Part shown: piece by piece, positions 43,256 through 52,565 of the stretch
Position numbering within the stretch: the stretch's first letter is position 1
How the letters are laid out: every line of letters begins with the position of its first letter
The notes under the pieces: generated by a model
What the model was told of the DNA's origin: nothing
The model's input: only the letters and a program-made list of their open reading frames with translations
Databases searched by the model: none
Source of the DNA: Aequorivita antarctica
GTDB taxonomy: Bacteria; Bacteroidota; Bacteroidia; Flavobacteriales; Flavobacteriaceae
Direction: 5' to 3'
DNA length: 64,000 nucleotides
NCBI RefSeq assembly: GCF_007997155.1
Contig: NZ_VORT01000002.1
Coordinates: 62,001-126,000, forward strand
Position numbers and translations under genes: made by a program

Positions 43256-45106
43256 ATGGCCGAAACACAATATACCGAAGACAACATACGCTCGCTGGAC
43301 TGGAAAGAGCATATCCGTATGCGTCCCGGTATGTACATTGGGAAGCTGGGCGACGGTTCTTCGCCTGATGACGGTATTTATATTCTTCTGAAAGAAGTCA
43401 TCGACAACTGTATTGATGAATTTGTGATGGGTGCCGGTAAGACCATTGAAGTGCGCATCAAGGAAAAAGAAGTGAAAGTTCGCGATTTTGGCCGAGGCAT
43501 TCCATTAGGGAAAGTGATCGATGTGGTTTCAAAAATGAACACTGGTGGAAAATACGACAGTCGTGCCTTTAAGAAATCTGTTGGTTTAAATGGTGTGGGT
43601 ACCAAGGCGGTGAATGCACTTTCCTCGTTTTTTAAAGTGGAATCTATTCGCGACAATCAAATGAAAGCTGCGGAATTTTCCATGGGTGAACTCACTAACG
43701 ACCTCGCGATTGAAGAATCTACAAAGCGAAAAGGGACCAAAGTAATTTTTATTCCGGACGAGGGTATTTTTAAAAACTTCAAGTACCGCACGGAATATGT
43801 GCAAAAAATGCTGAAAAACTACGTTTATCTCAACCCGGGACTGACAATAGATTTCAACGGCGAAAAGTTTTATTCCGAAAATGGGTTGAAAGATCTTTTG
43901 ATGGAAACGATCAGTGATGAAGATATGGCGTATCCAATAATCCACCTTCGAGGCGAAGATATTGAAGTGGCCATAACACATAGCAAAACCCAATACAGCG
44001 AGGAATACCACAGTTTTGTAAACGGACAGAACACGACACAGGGTGGAACGCATTTGGCTGCCTTTCGGGAAGCCTTGGTGAAAACCATTCGGGAATTCTA
44101 CAATAAAAATTATGACGCCAGCGATGTGCGAAAGTCCATCGTTTCGGCAATCAGTATCAAAGTAACAGAGCCTGTTTTTGAAAGTCAGACAAAAACCAAA
44201 CTCGGTTCTACTGATATGGGCGGGGGACTTCCTACGGTGCGAACATTTATAAACGACTTCTTAAAAACACAACTCGACAATTACCTTCATAAAAACCCGG
44301 AGGCGGCTGATGGAATTCAGCGTAAAATAGTACAAGCGGAGCGGGAGCGCAAAGAATTGAGTGGGATTAGAAAGTTGGCTAAGGATCGTGCTAAAAAAGC
44401 GAATCTTCACAATAAAAAACTGCGCGATTGCCGTGTGCATTTGGCAGATATTAAAAATGAAAGAAATTTAGAATCCACTTTATTCATCACCGAAGGGGAT
44501 TCTGCGAGTGGAAGTATTACAAAAAGCCGTGACGTAAACACCCAAGCTGTTTTTTCACTTCGTGGAAAACCGTTGAATACTTACGGGATGAGTAAAAAAA
44601 TTGTTTACGAAAACGAAGAATTTAATCTTTTGCAGGCAGCTTTGAATATTGAGGATTCTATGGAGGATTTGCGGTATAACAATATCGTAATTGCCACCGA
44701 TGCTGATGTAGATGGAATGCACATTCGGTTGTTGTTGATTACATTTTTCCTTCAGTTTTTTCCTGAATTGATAAAGGAAGGGCATTTGTATATTTTGCAA
44801 ACACCATTGTTCCGAGTTAGAAATAAGAAGGAAACCATTTATTGCTATTCCGAAGAAGAACGGAAAGATGCTATTGAAAAACTAAAGCCAAAGCCAGAAA
44901 TAACCCGTTTTAAAGGTTTAGGTGAAATTTCACCGGATGAGTTTGTGCATTTTATCGGGAATGACATTCGTCTGGATCCTGTAATGCTTGATAAGTCGAT
45001 GAGCATTGAAGAGTTGCTTTCTTTTTATATGGGAAAAAATACGCCGGACAGGCAGGAATTTATTATTGATAATTTGAAGGTTGAGTTGGATAGAGTGGAG
45101 GAATAA
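43256..45106 (+). CDS. parE: DNA topoisomerase IV subunit B
   Basis: A 616-residue type IIA topoisomerase ATPase subunit, with GHKL motifs [20 protein letters not shown] and [14 protein letters not shown] in the first 130 residues. The TOPRIM domain has TEGDSASG near residue 410 and the metal-binding [11 protein letters not shown] near residue 480. With ParC it unlinks daughter chromosomes. The short C-terminus without a long insert favours ParE over GyrB. A small lipoprotein gene separates it from parC. Confidence 0.92.
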   Translation: MAETQYTEDNIRSLDWKEHIRMRPGMYIGKLGDGSSPDDGIYILLKEVIDNCIDEFVMGAGKTIEVRIKEKEVKVRDFGRGIPLGKVIDVVSKMNTGGKYDSRAFKKSVGLNGVGTKAVNALSSFFKVESIRDNQMKAAEFSMGELTNDLAIEESTKRKGTKVIFIPDEGIFKNFKYRTEYVQKMLKNYVYLNPGLTIDFNGEKFYSENGLKDLLMETISDEDMAYPIIHLRGEDIEVAITHSKTQYSEEYHSFVNGQNTTQGGTHLAAFREALVKTIREFYNKNYDASDVRKSIVSAISIKVTEPVFESQTKTKLGSTDMGGGLPTVRTFINDFLKTQLDNYLHKNPEAADGIQRKIVQAERERKELSGIRKLAKDRAKKANLHNKKLRDCRVHLADIKNERNLESTLFITEGDSASGSITKSRDVNTQAVFSLRGKPLNTYGMSKKIVYENEEFNLLQAALNIEDSMEDLRYNNIVIATDADVDGMHIRLLLITFFLQFFPELIKEGHLYILQTPLFRVRNKKETIYCYSEEERKDAIEKLKPKPEITRFKGLGEISPDEFVHFIGNDIRLDPVMLDKSMSIEELLSFYMGKNTPDRQEFIIDNLKVELDRVEE

Positions 45107-45169
45107 AAAAGTTTTCAGTGGGCAGTTGCAGTTGGCTTAAATTTTTTTACATGTCACAATTATAATGTT

Positions 45170-45604
45170 ATGAAAAATACATTTTTAATAATTTTCAGTT
45201 TATTATTTATGCTGTCTTGTGACACCAATGACGATTGTGCTGCAACAGATCCTCGTGAACCTGCTATTAACATTAGGATTGTTGATACTGCAGGGAATTC
45301 ATTAATTGGTGAAAACAATATTTACAAGCCTTCGGAAATAACACTATCTAGAGGTAGTCAAGAAATTTTTTTGATATTTAATGAATATAATGAAGAAACT
45401 TATATAAAGCTTTATTATCCAGAAATGGAATCTGAAAAAGATTATCAATTAAAACTAAATGATCAAGAAATCGATATTTTAAACTTAAGGTTGAAAAATC
45501 TAGAAGGTGAATGCTTTGATTTTTTATCTATGGAATCCTTTTCTATAAATGGTGAAGAAATTCAATTGGATAATAATTCGTATTCATATATCATTCGAAA
45601 ATAA
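45170..45604 (+). CDS. small hypothetical lipoprotein between parE and parC
   Basis: A 144-residue lipoprotein: signal LLFMLSC with the lipidated Cys at residue 17, then DTNDDCAATDPREP. The mature part is acidic and beta-rich, with INIRIVDTAGNSLIGEN and SFSINGEEIQLDN. It has no known domain. It sits between two topoisomerase IV subunits that are normally adjacent, and both of its flanks carry word-like repeats. It therefore looks like an insertion into the locus. Confidence 0.65.
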   Translation: MKNTFLIIFSLLFMLSCDTNDDCAATDPREPAINIRIVDTAGNSLIGENNIYKPSEITLSRGSQEIFLIFNEYNEETYIKLYYPEMESEKDYQLKLNDQEIDILNLRLKNLEGECFDFLSMESFSINGEEIQLDNNSYSYIIRK

Positions 45605-45608
45605 ATAT

Positions 45609-45650
45609 TTTGAGAGCTTTGAGCTTGAAACCTGGAACTAGGAACTATAA
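45609..45650. repeat. word-like repeat before parC
   Basis: AGAGCTTTGAGCTTGAAACC followed by CTGGAACTAGGAACT repeats short words (GAGCTT, GGAACT). Similar text (CAGTGGGCAGTTGCAGTTGG) lies at 45116-45135 after parE. Both flank the lipoprotein gene. Confidence 0.4.
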
Positions 45651-45653
45651 CAA

Positions 45654-48335
45654 ATGAGTGACAAACTCGAAAATAACGAAGAACAACAAAACACAGGTCC
45701 AGACTATTTGGGCTTAAACGACGATACGTCTGGTGAATCCATAAAAAAGGTAACCGGAATGTACCGCGACTGGTTTTTGGATTACGCCAGCTATGTAATA
45801 CTAGAACGTGCAGTTCCAGCCATTGAAGACGGTTTTAAGCCGGTGCAACGCCGTATTATGCAGTCCATGAAAGATTTGGATGATGGGCGGTACAACAAAG
45901 TTGCAAACATTGTTGGTCACACCATGCAGTATCACCCTCACGGAGACGCAAGTATTGCGGATGCAATGGTTCAGATTGGACAAAAAGATTTATTGATAGA
46001 TACCCAGGGAAACTGGGGAAACATTCTAACAGGCGACAGCGCTGCGGCTTCGCGATATATTGAGGCGCGACTTTCAAAGTTCGCGTTGGATGTGGTTTAC
46101 CATCCAAAAGTAACGAGGTGGCAAGCTTCTTATGATGGGCGACGAAAGGAACCAATCAATCTTCCCGTAAAGTTTCCGTTACTTTTGAACCAAGGTGGCG
46201 AAGGGATTGCTGTTGGGCTTTCAACTAAAATACTTCCGCATAACTTTCTTGAATTGATTGATGCTTCCATCAAGCATTTACAGGGCAAAAAATTTCAAAT
46301 TTTTCCAGATTTTCCAACGGGTGGGATTATGGACGTTGCCAATTATAACGATGGTTTGCGCGGTGGAAAAATTCGCAGTCGGGCACGCATCAACCAACTT
46401 GATAAAAATACCCTTATAATTACTGAAATTCCTTTTGGCACCAATACTTCATCGCTGATAGACACTATTCTGAAGGCTAATGATAAAGGGAAAATAAAGA
46501 TTAAAAAAATAGAGGACAATACCGCGGCCGAAGTAGAAATCCAAATCCATTTGCCCAGCGGGATTTCACCCGATAAAACCATTGATGCGCTTTATGCTTT
46601 CACGGCTTGTGAAACCTCCATTTCGCCTTTGGGTTGTGTGATTGAAGACAACAGACCTTTGTTTGTAGGCGTTTCAGAAATGCTGCGAGTAAGTACAGAC
46701 CGCACGGTGGAATTGCTAAAAAGTGAACTGGAGATTCAATTGGATGAATTGGAAGAGCAATGGCATTTTGCTTCTTTGGAACGTATTTTTATCGAGAACA
46801 GAATCTATCGCGATATTGAAGAAGAGGAAACTTGGGAGGGTGTTATTGCTGCAATTGATAGAGGTTTGCAACCACATATCCAACATTTAAAACGAGCCGT
46901 TACTGAAGAAGATATTGCGCGTTTAACAGAAATTCGAATCAAACGTATTTCAAAATTCGACATCGATAAAGCACAGCAAAAGATTGATGCACTGGAAGAT
47001 AGCATTGCTCAAATAAAGCATTACTTAGCAAATTTGATTGAATATGCTATTGACTATTTCAAGAGATTGAAAAAGGATTACGGAGCAGGAAAGGAGCGTA
47101 AAACCGAAATCAGAACCTTTGATGATATTGAAGCTACAAAGGTTATAATCCGTAACACAAAACTCTACGTAAACCGCGAAGAAGGTTTTGTGGGAACAAG
47201 CCTAAAACGTGACGAATACGTAGCCGATTGCAGTGATATTGACGACATTATTGTTTTCACTGAGGATGGAAAAATGATGGTCACCAAGGTGGATCAAAAA
47301 ACTTTTGTGGGTAAAGGCATTATCCACGTGGCGGTTTTCAAGAAAAAGGACAAACGCACTATTTATAATATGGTGTATCGTGACGGTCCGCGTGGCGCCA
47401 ATTATGTGAAACGTTTTGCTGTAACATCTACTACAAGAGATAAAGAGTATGATATGGGCAATGCGACGAAAGGCTCCAAAGTACTTTATTTTACAGCTAA
47501 CGCAAATGGTGAGGCGGAAGTGGTAACCATTTTTCTTCGTCAAACAGGAAGCATTAAAAAACTGAAGTTTGATCTGGATTTTGCGGACCAATTGGTAAAG
47601 GGAAGAAATTCAAAAGGGAATATCGTTACAAAGTACTCCATTAAGAAAATTGAATTGAAAGAAAAAGGGCTTTCAACATTAAAGCCGAGAAAAATATGGT
47701 TTGACGGCTCGGTACAACGTTTGAACGTGGATGAAAGAGGCGAGCTTTTGGGTGAATTTCGCAAAGAAGATCGATTGCTTATTGTCAATCAGAAAGGAAC
47801 TGTGAAAACAGTAATTCCAGACATTCAGCTTCGTTTTGATGACGACATGATTATTCTAGAAAAGTGGGATCCCAAAAAACCACTGTGCGCTATTTATTGG
47901 GAAGGGGAAAAGGAATTATTTTACGTGAAGCGTTTCTTTATTGAACATCCCGATCGCGAAGAGACAATTATTACTGAGCACCCAAGTTCCTATTTGGAGA
48001 AAATATTCACAGATTATCGCCCCATGGCCGAAGTGATTTTCGCCAAAAAAAGAGGGCAGGAGCGGGAAGAAAACCTAGAGCTTAATCTGGAGGAGTTTAT
48101 TGCTGTTAAAGGTATTGCCGCCATGGGTAACCAACTTACCAAAGATAAGGTCTTGGAAATAAACACGATGGAATCATTGCCTTACGAGCCGCCAACACCA
48201 GTAGAACCTGAGGATATAGACGTTGTGGATGAAGAGGATATGGCTTCAGACGAGGAAAACCCACAGACTGAAAATGATTCTGATGAAGAAAACGATTCAA
48301 AAACGGACGAAGGCGGGCAGGGGCTGTTGTTTTAA
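45654..48335 (+). CDS. parC: DNA topoisomerase IV subunit A
   Basis: An 893-residue breakage-reunion subunit. The catalytic Tyr135 lies in AAASRYIEARLS. The quinolone-determining stretch HPHGDASIADAMVQIG (residues 94-109) has the usual Ser and acidic pattern. The winged-helix and tower domains reach to about residue 480. A beta-pinwheel-like C-terminal domain follows, without a canonical GyrA box that I can find, which suits ParC. The last 60 residues are an acidic, disordered tail (DEEDMASDEENPQTENDSDE). It works with ParE from 43256. Confidence 0.93.
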   Translation: MSDKLENNEEQQNTGPDYLGLNDDTSGESIKKVTGMYRDWFLDYASYVILERAVPAIEDGFKPVQRRIMQSMKDLDDGRYNKVANIVGHTMQYHPHGDASIADAMVQIGQKDLLIDTQGNWGNILTGDSAAASRYIEARLSKFALDVVYHPKVTRWQASYDGRRKEPINLPVKFPLLLNQGGEGIAVGLSTKILPHNFLELIDASIKHLQGKKFQIFPDFPTGGIMDVANYNDGLRGGKIRSRARINQLDKNTLIITEIPFGTNTSSLIDTILKANDKGKIKIKKIEDNTAAEVEIQIHLPSGISPDKTIDALYAFTACETSISPLGCVIEDNRPLFVGVSEMLRVSTDRTVELLKSELEIQLDELEEQWHFASLERIFIENRIYRDIEEEETWEGVIAAIDRGLQPHIQHLKRAVTEEDIARLTEIRIKRISKFDIDKAQQKIDALEDSIAQIKHYLANLIEYAIDYFKRLKKDYGAGKERKTEIRTFDDIEATKVIIRNTKLYVNREEGFVGTSLKRDEYVADCSDIDDIIVFTEDGKMMVTKVDQKTFVGKGIIHVAVFKKKDKRTIYNMVYRDGPRGANYVKRFAVTSTTRDKEYDMGNATKGSKVLYFTANANGEAEVVTIFLRQTGSIKKLKFDLDFADQLVKGRNSKGNIVTKYSIKKIELKEKGLSTLKPRKIWFDGSVQRLNVDERGELLGEFRKEDRLLIVNQKGTVKTVIPDIQLRFDDDMIILEKWDPKKPLCAIYWEGEKELFYVKRFFIEHPDREETIITEHPSSYLEKIFTDYRPMAEVIFAKKRGQEREENLELNLEEFIAVKGIAAMGNQLTKDKVLEINTMESLPYEPPTPVEPEDIDVVDEEDMASDEENPQTENDSDEENDSKTDEGGQGLLF

Positions 48336-48382
48336 TTCTTTTCAAGAAACTATTAAAAATTCTACTTTCCATCAGCAAACCT

Positions 48383-48413
48383 TTTGATTTTCAAAAGAAA
48401 AACATTATTTTTG
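48383..48413 (+). promoter_or_regulatory. promoter of rpsA
   Basis: TTTG (48383-48386), a 19-nt spacer and TATTTTTG (48406-48413) match the Bacteroidota consensus exactly. The start would be near 48420, giving a leader of about 163 nt. Confidence 0.65.
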
Positions 48414-48419
48414 CGCCCC

Positions 48420-48582
48420 TCTTAGCGACGAGTCAAGAATAAGAGGAATTAAAACAAAACAAAAACAAACCCTTCTGTGGGATAGTCGCATTAAAATCTT
48501 GTAACAGCGCAGAATACAAAACATTGATTTTAAAAGGTTTTCCCGAAACTTCGGAGCTTAAAAAAATCAATTCTACAAACAA
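48420..48582 (+). promoter_or_regulatory. long structured 5' leader of rpsA
   Basis: The leader between the promoter and the ATG has a long-range stem GCGAC (48425-48429) with GTCGC (48485-48489), an inner CCC/GGG hairpin (48470-48482) and a CCGA/TCGG hairpin (48543-48554) near the start codon. A-rich single-stranded stretches (48450-48470) lie between. In proteobacteria S1 represses its own leader. A similar autoregulation here is an inference. Confidence 0.45.
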
Positions 48583-50475
48583 ATGGCTGATAAAGCAAAC
48601 AAAGAAGTAGCTGAAGAAAAAGCTGCAACAAAACAAGAGGAAACTGCAGTTGCAGAAGTAGCAACTGAAGAAACTCAAACTGAGGAAACCAAAAAACCAG
48701 CAAAGGAAGTTTCTCTAAAAGAAAGCAATCCTGAAAAATTTCTTGCAGATTTTAACTGGCACAACTACGAAGAAGGAATTGATCCTATCGACGATGGTAA
48801 GTTAGAGGAATTTGAAAAACTAGTAGCAGAGAATTTCGTTGACACCTTGGATGACGAAGTTGTTGAAGGAAAAGTGATTTACATCACAGATCGTGATGCA
48901 ATCATCGACATCAACGCGAAGAGTGAAGGTGTTGTTTCATTGAACGAATTCCGTTACAATCCAGATTTAAAAGTTGGTGACAAAGTGGAGGTATTGATCG
49001 ATGTTCGTGAGGACAGCACTGGTCAATTAATTCTTAGCCACCGTAAAGCTAGAACTATTAAGGCTTGGGATCGCGTAAATGCGGCTCACGATGAAGCTAC
49101 AATCGTAAACGGTTACGTAAAATGCCGCACAAAAGGTGGTATGATCGTAGATGTTTTCGGTATCGAAGCTTTCTTGCCAGGTTCTCAAATTGATGTTAAA
49201 CCAATCCGTGATTACGACGTATACGTTGGTAAAACAATGGAATTCAAGGTTGTTAAGATTAACCACGAATTCAAAAACGTTGTTGTTTCGCACAAAGCGC
49301 TTATTGAAGCGGATATTGAAGAGCAGAAAAAAGAAATCATTGGCCAACTTGAAAAAGGACAAGTACTTGAAGGTGTTGTTAAAAACATCACTTCATACGG
49401 AGTATTTGTTGATCTTGGTGGTGTTGATGGACTTGTTCACATTACAGACCTTTCTTGGTCACGTATCAATCATCCAAATGAGATTGTTGAACTTGATCAG
49501 AAATTGAACGTTGTAATTCTTGATTTCGATGAAGATAAAACACGTATCCAATTAGGTCTTAAGCAATTGAATCCTCACCCATGGGAAGCTCTTGGAGAAG
49601 AGTTGAAAGTTGGTGACAAAGTAAAAGGTAAAGTAGTTGTTATTGCAGATTACGGTGCGTTTATTGAAGTTGCTGAAGGTGTTGAAGGTCTTATCCACGT
49701 TAGCGAAATGTCTTGGAGCACGCACTTGCGTAGCGCACAGGATTTCGTAAATGTTGGTGATGAGATTGAAGCTATAATCCTTACAATGGATAAGGAAGAG
49801 CGCAAAATGAGTCTTGGTATCAAACAAATGACTCCAGACCCATGGACTGATATTACTACTAAATACCCAGTTGGTTCACGCCATAAAGGTATTGTTCGCA
49901 ACTTTACCAATTTCGGTGTTTTTGTTGAACTTGAAGAAGGTATCGATGGTCTTATCTATATTAGCGATCTTTCTTGGACTAAGAAAATCAAGCATCCAAG
50001 CGAATTCACTAACATTGGTGATGAGTTAGAAGTGGTTGTATTGGAATTGGATGTTGAAGGCCGTAAACTTAGTTTAGGTCACAAACAAACTGAAGAAAAT
50101 CCTTGGGATAAATACGAAGGTGAATTTGCTGTTGGAACTAAGCACACTGCAACAATTGCTGAAGTAGTGGACAAAGGAGCGACAATAAACTTCAATGATG
50201 ATATCGTAGCTTTCGTGCCAGGCCGTCACCTTGAAAAAGAAGATGGTTCTATGTTGAAGAAAGGTGATGAAGCAGAATTCCAAATTATTGAGTTCAACAA
50301 AGAATTCAAGAAAGTAGTTGCTTCACATATGATACTTCACAAAGAAGAAGAAGCGAAGATTGTAAAAGAAGCTGTTAAAAAACAAGAATCAGCTGATGCG
50401 GAAGCAAAACCAACTTTAGGTGATGCTAACTCAAAATTACAAGAGCTTAAAGACAAAATGGACGGTAAAAAATAA
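48583..50475 (+). CDS. rpsA: 30S ribosomal protein S1
   Basis: A 630-residue S1 with six S1 (OB-fold) domains at about residues 90-157, 172-240, 258-328, 345-415, 432-502 and 515-580. Repeated marks are YGVFVDLGGVDGLVHITDLS and its variants. Before them is an acidic, Lys/Glu/Ala-rich N-terminal extension of about 85 residues, and after them a charged tail with KLQELKDKMDGKK. S1 binds mRNA and helps 30S initiation. In Bacteroidota it matters because Shine-Dalgarno sites are rare. It has its own strong promoter and terminator. Confidence 0.96.
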   Translation: MADKANKEVAEEKAATKQEETAVAEVATEETQTEETKKPAKEVSLKESNPEKFLADFNWHNYEEGIDPIDDGKLEEFEKLVAENFVDTLDDEVVEGKVIYITDRDAIIDINAKSEGVVSLNEFRYNPDLKVGDKVEVLIDVREDSTGQLILSHRKARTIKAWDRVNAAHDEATIVNGYVKCRTKGGMIVDVFGIEAFLPGSQIDVKPIRDYDVYVGKTMEFKVVKINHEFKNVVVSHKALIEADIEEQKKEIIGQLEKGQVLEGVVKNITSYGVFVDLGGVDGLVHITDLSWSRINHPNEIVELDQKLNVVILDFDEDKTRIQLGLKQLNPHPWEALGEELKVGDKVKGKVVVIADYGAFIEVAEGVEGLIHVSEMSWSTHLRSAQDFVNVGDEIEAIILTMDKEERKMSLGIKQMTPDPWTDITTKYPVGSRHKGIVRNFTNFGVFVELEEGIDGLIYISDLSWTKKIKHPSEFTNIGDELEVVVLELDVEGRKLSLGHKQTEENPWDKYEGEFAVGTKHTATIAEVVDKGATINFNDDIVAFVPGRHLEKEDGSMLKKGDEAEFQIIEFNKEFKKVVASHMILHKEEEAKIVKEAVKKQESADAEAKPTLGDANSKLQELKDKMDGKK

Positions 50476-50496
50476 TCGTTGCATTTATAAATAATG

Positions 50497-50528
50497 AAAA
50501 GCCTTTCGGAAACGGGGGGCTTTTTTTT
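50497..50528 (+). terminator. terminator after rpsA
   Basis: AAAAGCC (50497-50503) pairs with GGCTTTT (50518-50524), with CG-rich inner pairing and a run of eight T. It lies 21 nt after the stop. Confidence 0.85.
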
Positions 50529-50592
50529 GTTCTTAACGTAACTCTTCAATCAGCTATGATACCCAATGGCATAGCATTTTTGCATCAATTTC

Positions 50593-50629
50593 AAATACAT
50601 CTTCTTTAAAAGCCAAAAAAGATGTATTT
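50593..50629. promoter_or_regulatory. inverted repeat overlapping the pyrR promoter
   Basis: AAATACATCTT (50593-50603) and AAGATGTATTT (50619-50629) form a perfect 11-bp inverted repeat with a 15-nt centre. The right arm runs into the -7 box TATTTTTG. As the putative start lies downstream, this is a DNA operator candidate more than an RNA structure. Confidence 0.5.
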
Positions 50630-50632
50630 TTG
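50625..50632 (+). promoter_or_regulatory. putative -7 box of pyrR-pyrB
   Basis: TATTTTTG matches TAnnTTTG and lies 27 nt before the pyrR ATG. A good -33 TTTG is not seen, which would fit an activated or tightly controlled promoter. Confidence 0.45.
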
Positions 50633-50659
50633 CTTTCTGAATCCAATTCAGACTTTCCT

Positions 50660-51199
50660 ATGAGCCAAAAAGTGTTACTGAACGCAACCGAGATAAACAT
50701 TGCGCTTAACCGTTTGGCTTGCCAATTGATCGAAAAACACGACGATTTTTCCAAAACCGTACTTATCGGAATCCAGCCGCGAGGTGTATTTTTAGCTGAA
50801 AGGCTTAAAACTTTACTGGAAACCGAATACAAAATAAAAAACATCAAACTCGGTTATTTGGATATTACCTTTTATCGCGATGACTTCCGTAGAAGCGAAA
50901 AACCCTTGGAGGCCAATAAAACCAAAATTGATTTTATCGTTGAAGATAAGAAGGTTGTTTTTATTGACGATGTTCTTTTCACAGGAAGAAGCATTCGTTC
51001 TGCATTGACAGCAATGCAGTCATTTGGAAGGCCTTCAGAAATTGAACTACTTACATTAATTGACCGACGTTTTAGCCGTCATTTACCAATTCAGCCAGAT
51101 TATCGGGGAAGACAGGTAGATGCCATTAACGGTGAAAAAGTAAAGGTCTGCTGGAAAGAGAATGATGGGGAGGACGCTGTATATTTAGTAAAGAATTAA
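50660..51199 (+). CDS. pyrR: bifunctional pyr operon regulator / uracil phosphoribosyltransferase
   Basis: A 179-residue type I phosphoribosyltransferase. The PRPP loop FIDDVLFTGRS is at residues 101-111. The PyrR marks LIGIQPRGVFLAERL (about residues 35-49), DITFYRDDF and DRRFSRHLPIQPDYRGRQVD follow. In Bacillus PyrR binds pyr mRNA to cause attenuation. Here I find no matching binding loop or attenuator, so the mechanism may differ. The start is the ATG at 50660. The longer frame would begin with a TTG inside the promoter. It precedes pyrB by 5 bp. Confidence 0.92.
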   Translation: MSQKVLLNATEINIALNRLACQLIEKHDDFSKTVLIGIQPRGVFLAERLKTLLETEYKIKNIKLGYLDITFYRDDFRRSEKPLEANKTKIDFIVEDKKVVFIDDVLFTGRSIRSALTAMQSFGRPSEIELLTLIDRRFSRHLPIQPDYRGRQVDAINGEKVKVCWKENDGEDAVYLVKN

Positions 51200-51204
51200 A
51201 AACT

Positions 51205-52143
51205 ATGAGCGAACTAAGTGTAAATCACTTACTGGGAATAAAATACATCACCGAAGCCGATATTCAACTCATCTTCGAAACGGCAGATCATTTTAAAGAG
51301 GTGATCAACCGTCCCATCAAAAAAGTTCCTTCGCTTCGCGATATAACCATTGCCAATCTTTTCTTTGAAAATAGTACCCGAACCAAGCTATCTTTTGAAC
51401 TTGCAGAAAAGCGACTTTCGGCAGATGTTATCAATTTTGCTTCGTCAAGTTCTTCGGTAACCAAAGGCGAAACGCTTATTGATACGGTAAATAACATCCT
51501 CTCAATGAAGGTAGATATGGTGGTTATGCGCCACCCCAATCCTGGAGCGGGCATATTTCTTTCAAAACACGTTGATGCAAGTATAATAAACGCTGGCGAC
51601 GGTGCGCATGAACATCCAACCCAAGCATTACTCGACGCCTATTCCATTCGTGAAAAGTTGGGTGATGTAGCTGGTAAAAAAGTCGTGATTGTTGGAGATA
51701 TTCTTCATTCACGAGTTGCCTTATCAAATATATTCGCACTTCAAAAACTTGGAGCAAAGGTTAAGGTTTGTGGTCCTAAAACACTTATTCCGAAATATAT
51801 AGAAAAACTTAATGTTGAAGTTGAAACAAATCTTCGTAAAGCTTTAGAATGGTGCGATGTGGCAAATATGTTAAGAGTGCAAAACGAACGAATGGATATT
51901 AGCTATTTCCCAACAACGAGAGAATACACGCAACAATTCGGACTCAATAAAGCGATTCTTGATTCGTTAAGTAAAGAAATTGTAGTTATGCACCCAGGCC
52001 CGATAAATCGTGGTGTGGAAATAACCAGCGATGTTGCTGATAGTAAACAATCCATCATTTTGGAACAAGTACAGAACGGCGTTGCCATAAGGATGGCGGT
52101 AATCTATTTATTGGCTTCAAAAATTAAACATCATGAAGATTGA
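51205..52143 (+). CDS. pyrB: aspartate carbamoyltransferase catalytic subunit
   Basis: A 312-residue enzyme that joins carbamoyl phosphate and aspartate in pyrimidine synthesis. STRTK (residues 57-61) binds the carbamoyl phosphate. HEHPTQALLDAYSI (about residues 133-146), GDILHSRVALSN and MHPGPINRGVEI are the other active-site motifs. No regulatory subunit (PyrI) follows. The inactive dihydroorotase homologue at 17532-18788 is a candidate partner, by analogy with Pseudomonas. It overlaps the next gene by 11 bp. Confidence 0.96.
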   Translation: MSELSVNHLLGIKYITEADIQLIFETADHFKEVINRPIKKVPSLRDITIANLFFENSTRTKLSFELAEKRLSADVINFASSSSSVTKGETLIDTVNNILSMKVDMVVMRHPNPGAGIFLSKHVDASIINAGDGAHEHPTQALLDAYSIREKLGDVAGKKVVIVGDILHSRVALSNIFALQKLGAKVKVCGPKTLIPKYIEKLNVEVETNLRKALEWCDVANMLRVQNERMDISYFPTTREYTQQFGLNKAILDSLSKEIVVMHPGPINRGVEITSDVADSKQSIILEQVQNGVAIRMAVIYLLASKIKHHED

Positions 52144-52468
52144 GAATCATCCAAATTTCGTGGTCCTTGAAGATGAAAAGGACGATATTATAGACTTTGC
52201 CTCGTTTATTGAGAGCCAGATTCCTTCAAAATACAAAGGACAAAACGTAGTTTTAAACCTTTTGAAATACGACTCATTAGATCTTCCACAAGTATTACAG
52301 TTTCTTAAAACATCTAATCTTCACCGAAAAAGCAAGCAGTCTTTCGTTATTGTTAACGATGCGATCGATATTGACGAAGTTCCATTTGAAATGATAGTAG
52401 TGCCCACACTGCAAGAAGCAGGTGATATTGTAGAAATGGAAGAAATTGAGAGAGATCTTGGATTTTAA
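52133..52468 (+). CDS. STAS-like small protein
   Basis: A 111-residue protein that looks like a STAS-fold (anti-sigma antagonist-like) domain. A hydrophobic strand (NVVLNLLKYDSLDLPQVLQF) is followed by a helix, another strand (QSFVIVNDAIDID) and a typical ending VVPTLQEAGDIVEMEEIERD. The place of the phosphorylatable DSSG is DSLD, so regulation by phosphorylation is doubtful. It overlaps pyrB by 11 bp and lies before RNase Z. In flavobacteria it is often labelled ribonuclease Z because of that neighbour, which does not describe this protein. Confidence 0.6.
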   Translation: MKIENHPNFVVLEDEKDDIIDFASFIESQIPSKYKGQNVVLNLLKYDSLDLPQVLQFLKTSNLHRKSKQSFVIVNDAIDIDEVPFEMIVVPTLQEAGDIVEMEEIERDLGF

Positions 52469-52498
52469 TTAGAATCTATATTAAATAAATTGTCGTTT

Positions 52499-52534
52499 CG
52501 GCTTCGCTCAACGACTGAACCCTGAGCGGAGCCG
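52499..52534. repeat. dispersed GC-rich palindrome
   Basis: CGGCTTCGCTCA (52499-52510) and TGAGCGGAGCCG (52523-52534) pair over 12 positions, with one G-U in RNA. The element resembles a repeat found widely between flavobacterial genes. Adjacent DNA (52542-52575) repeats the word TCTTGAATCT. Confidence 0.55.
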
Positions 52535-52565
52535 AAGGGTAATCTTGAATCTTAAATTTTAACTC

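Noticed and set aside
43586-44053. Antisense 155-residue ORF inside parE
   Set aside because: It is a shadow of the conserved parE frame, with no promoter or recognisable protein features.
48336-48582. tRNA or small RNA gene before rpsA
   Set aside because: No cloverleaf can be folded and the DNA is explained by a promoter and leader.
49027-49910. Antisense frames inside rpsA
   Set aside because: They mirror the repeated S1 domains on the other strand and have no independent support.
50600-50660. PyrR-type RNA attenuator
   Set aside because: The leader after the putative start is only about 20 nt and lacks a terminator/antiterminator pair.
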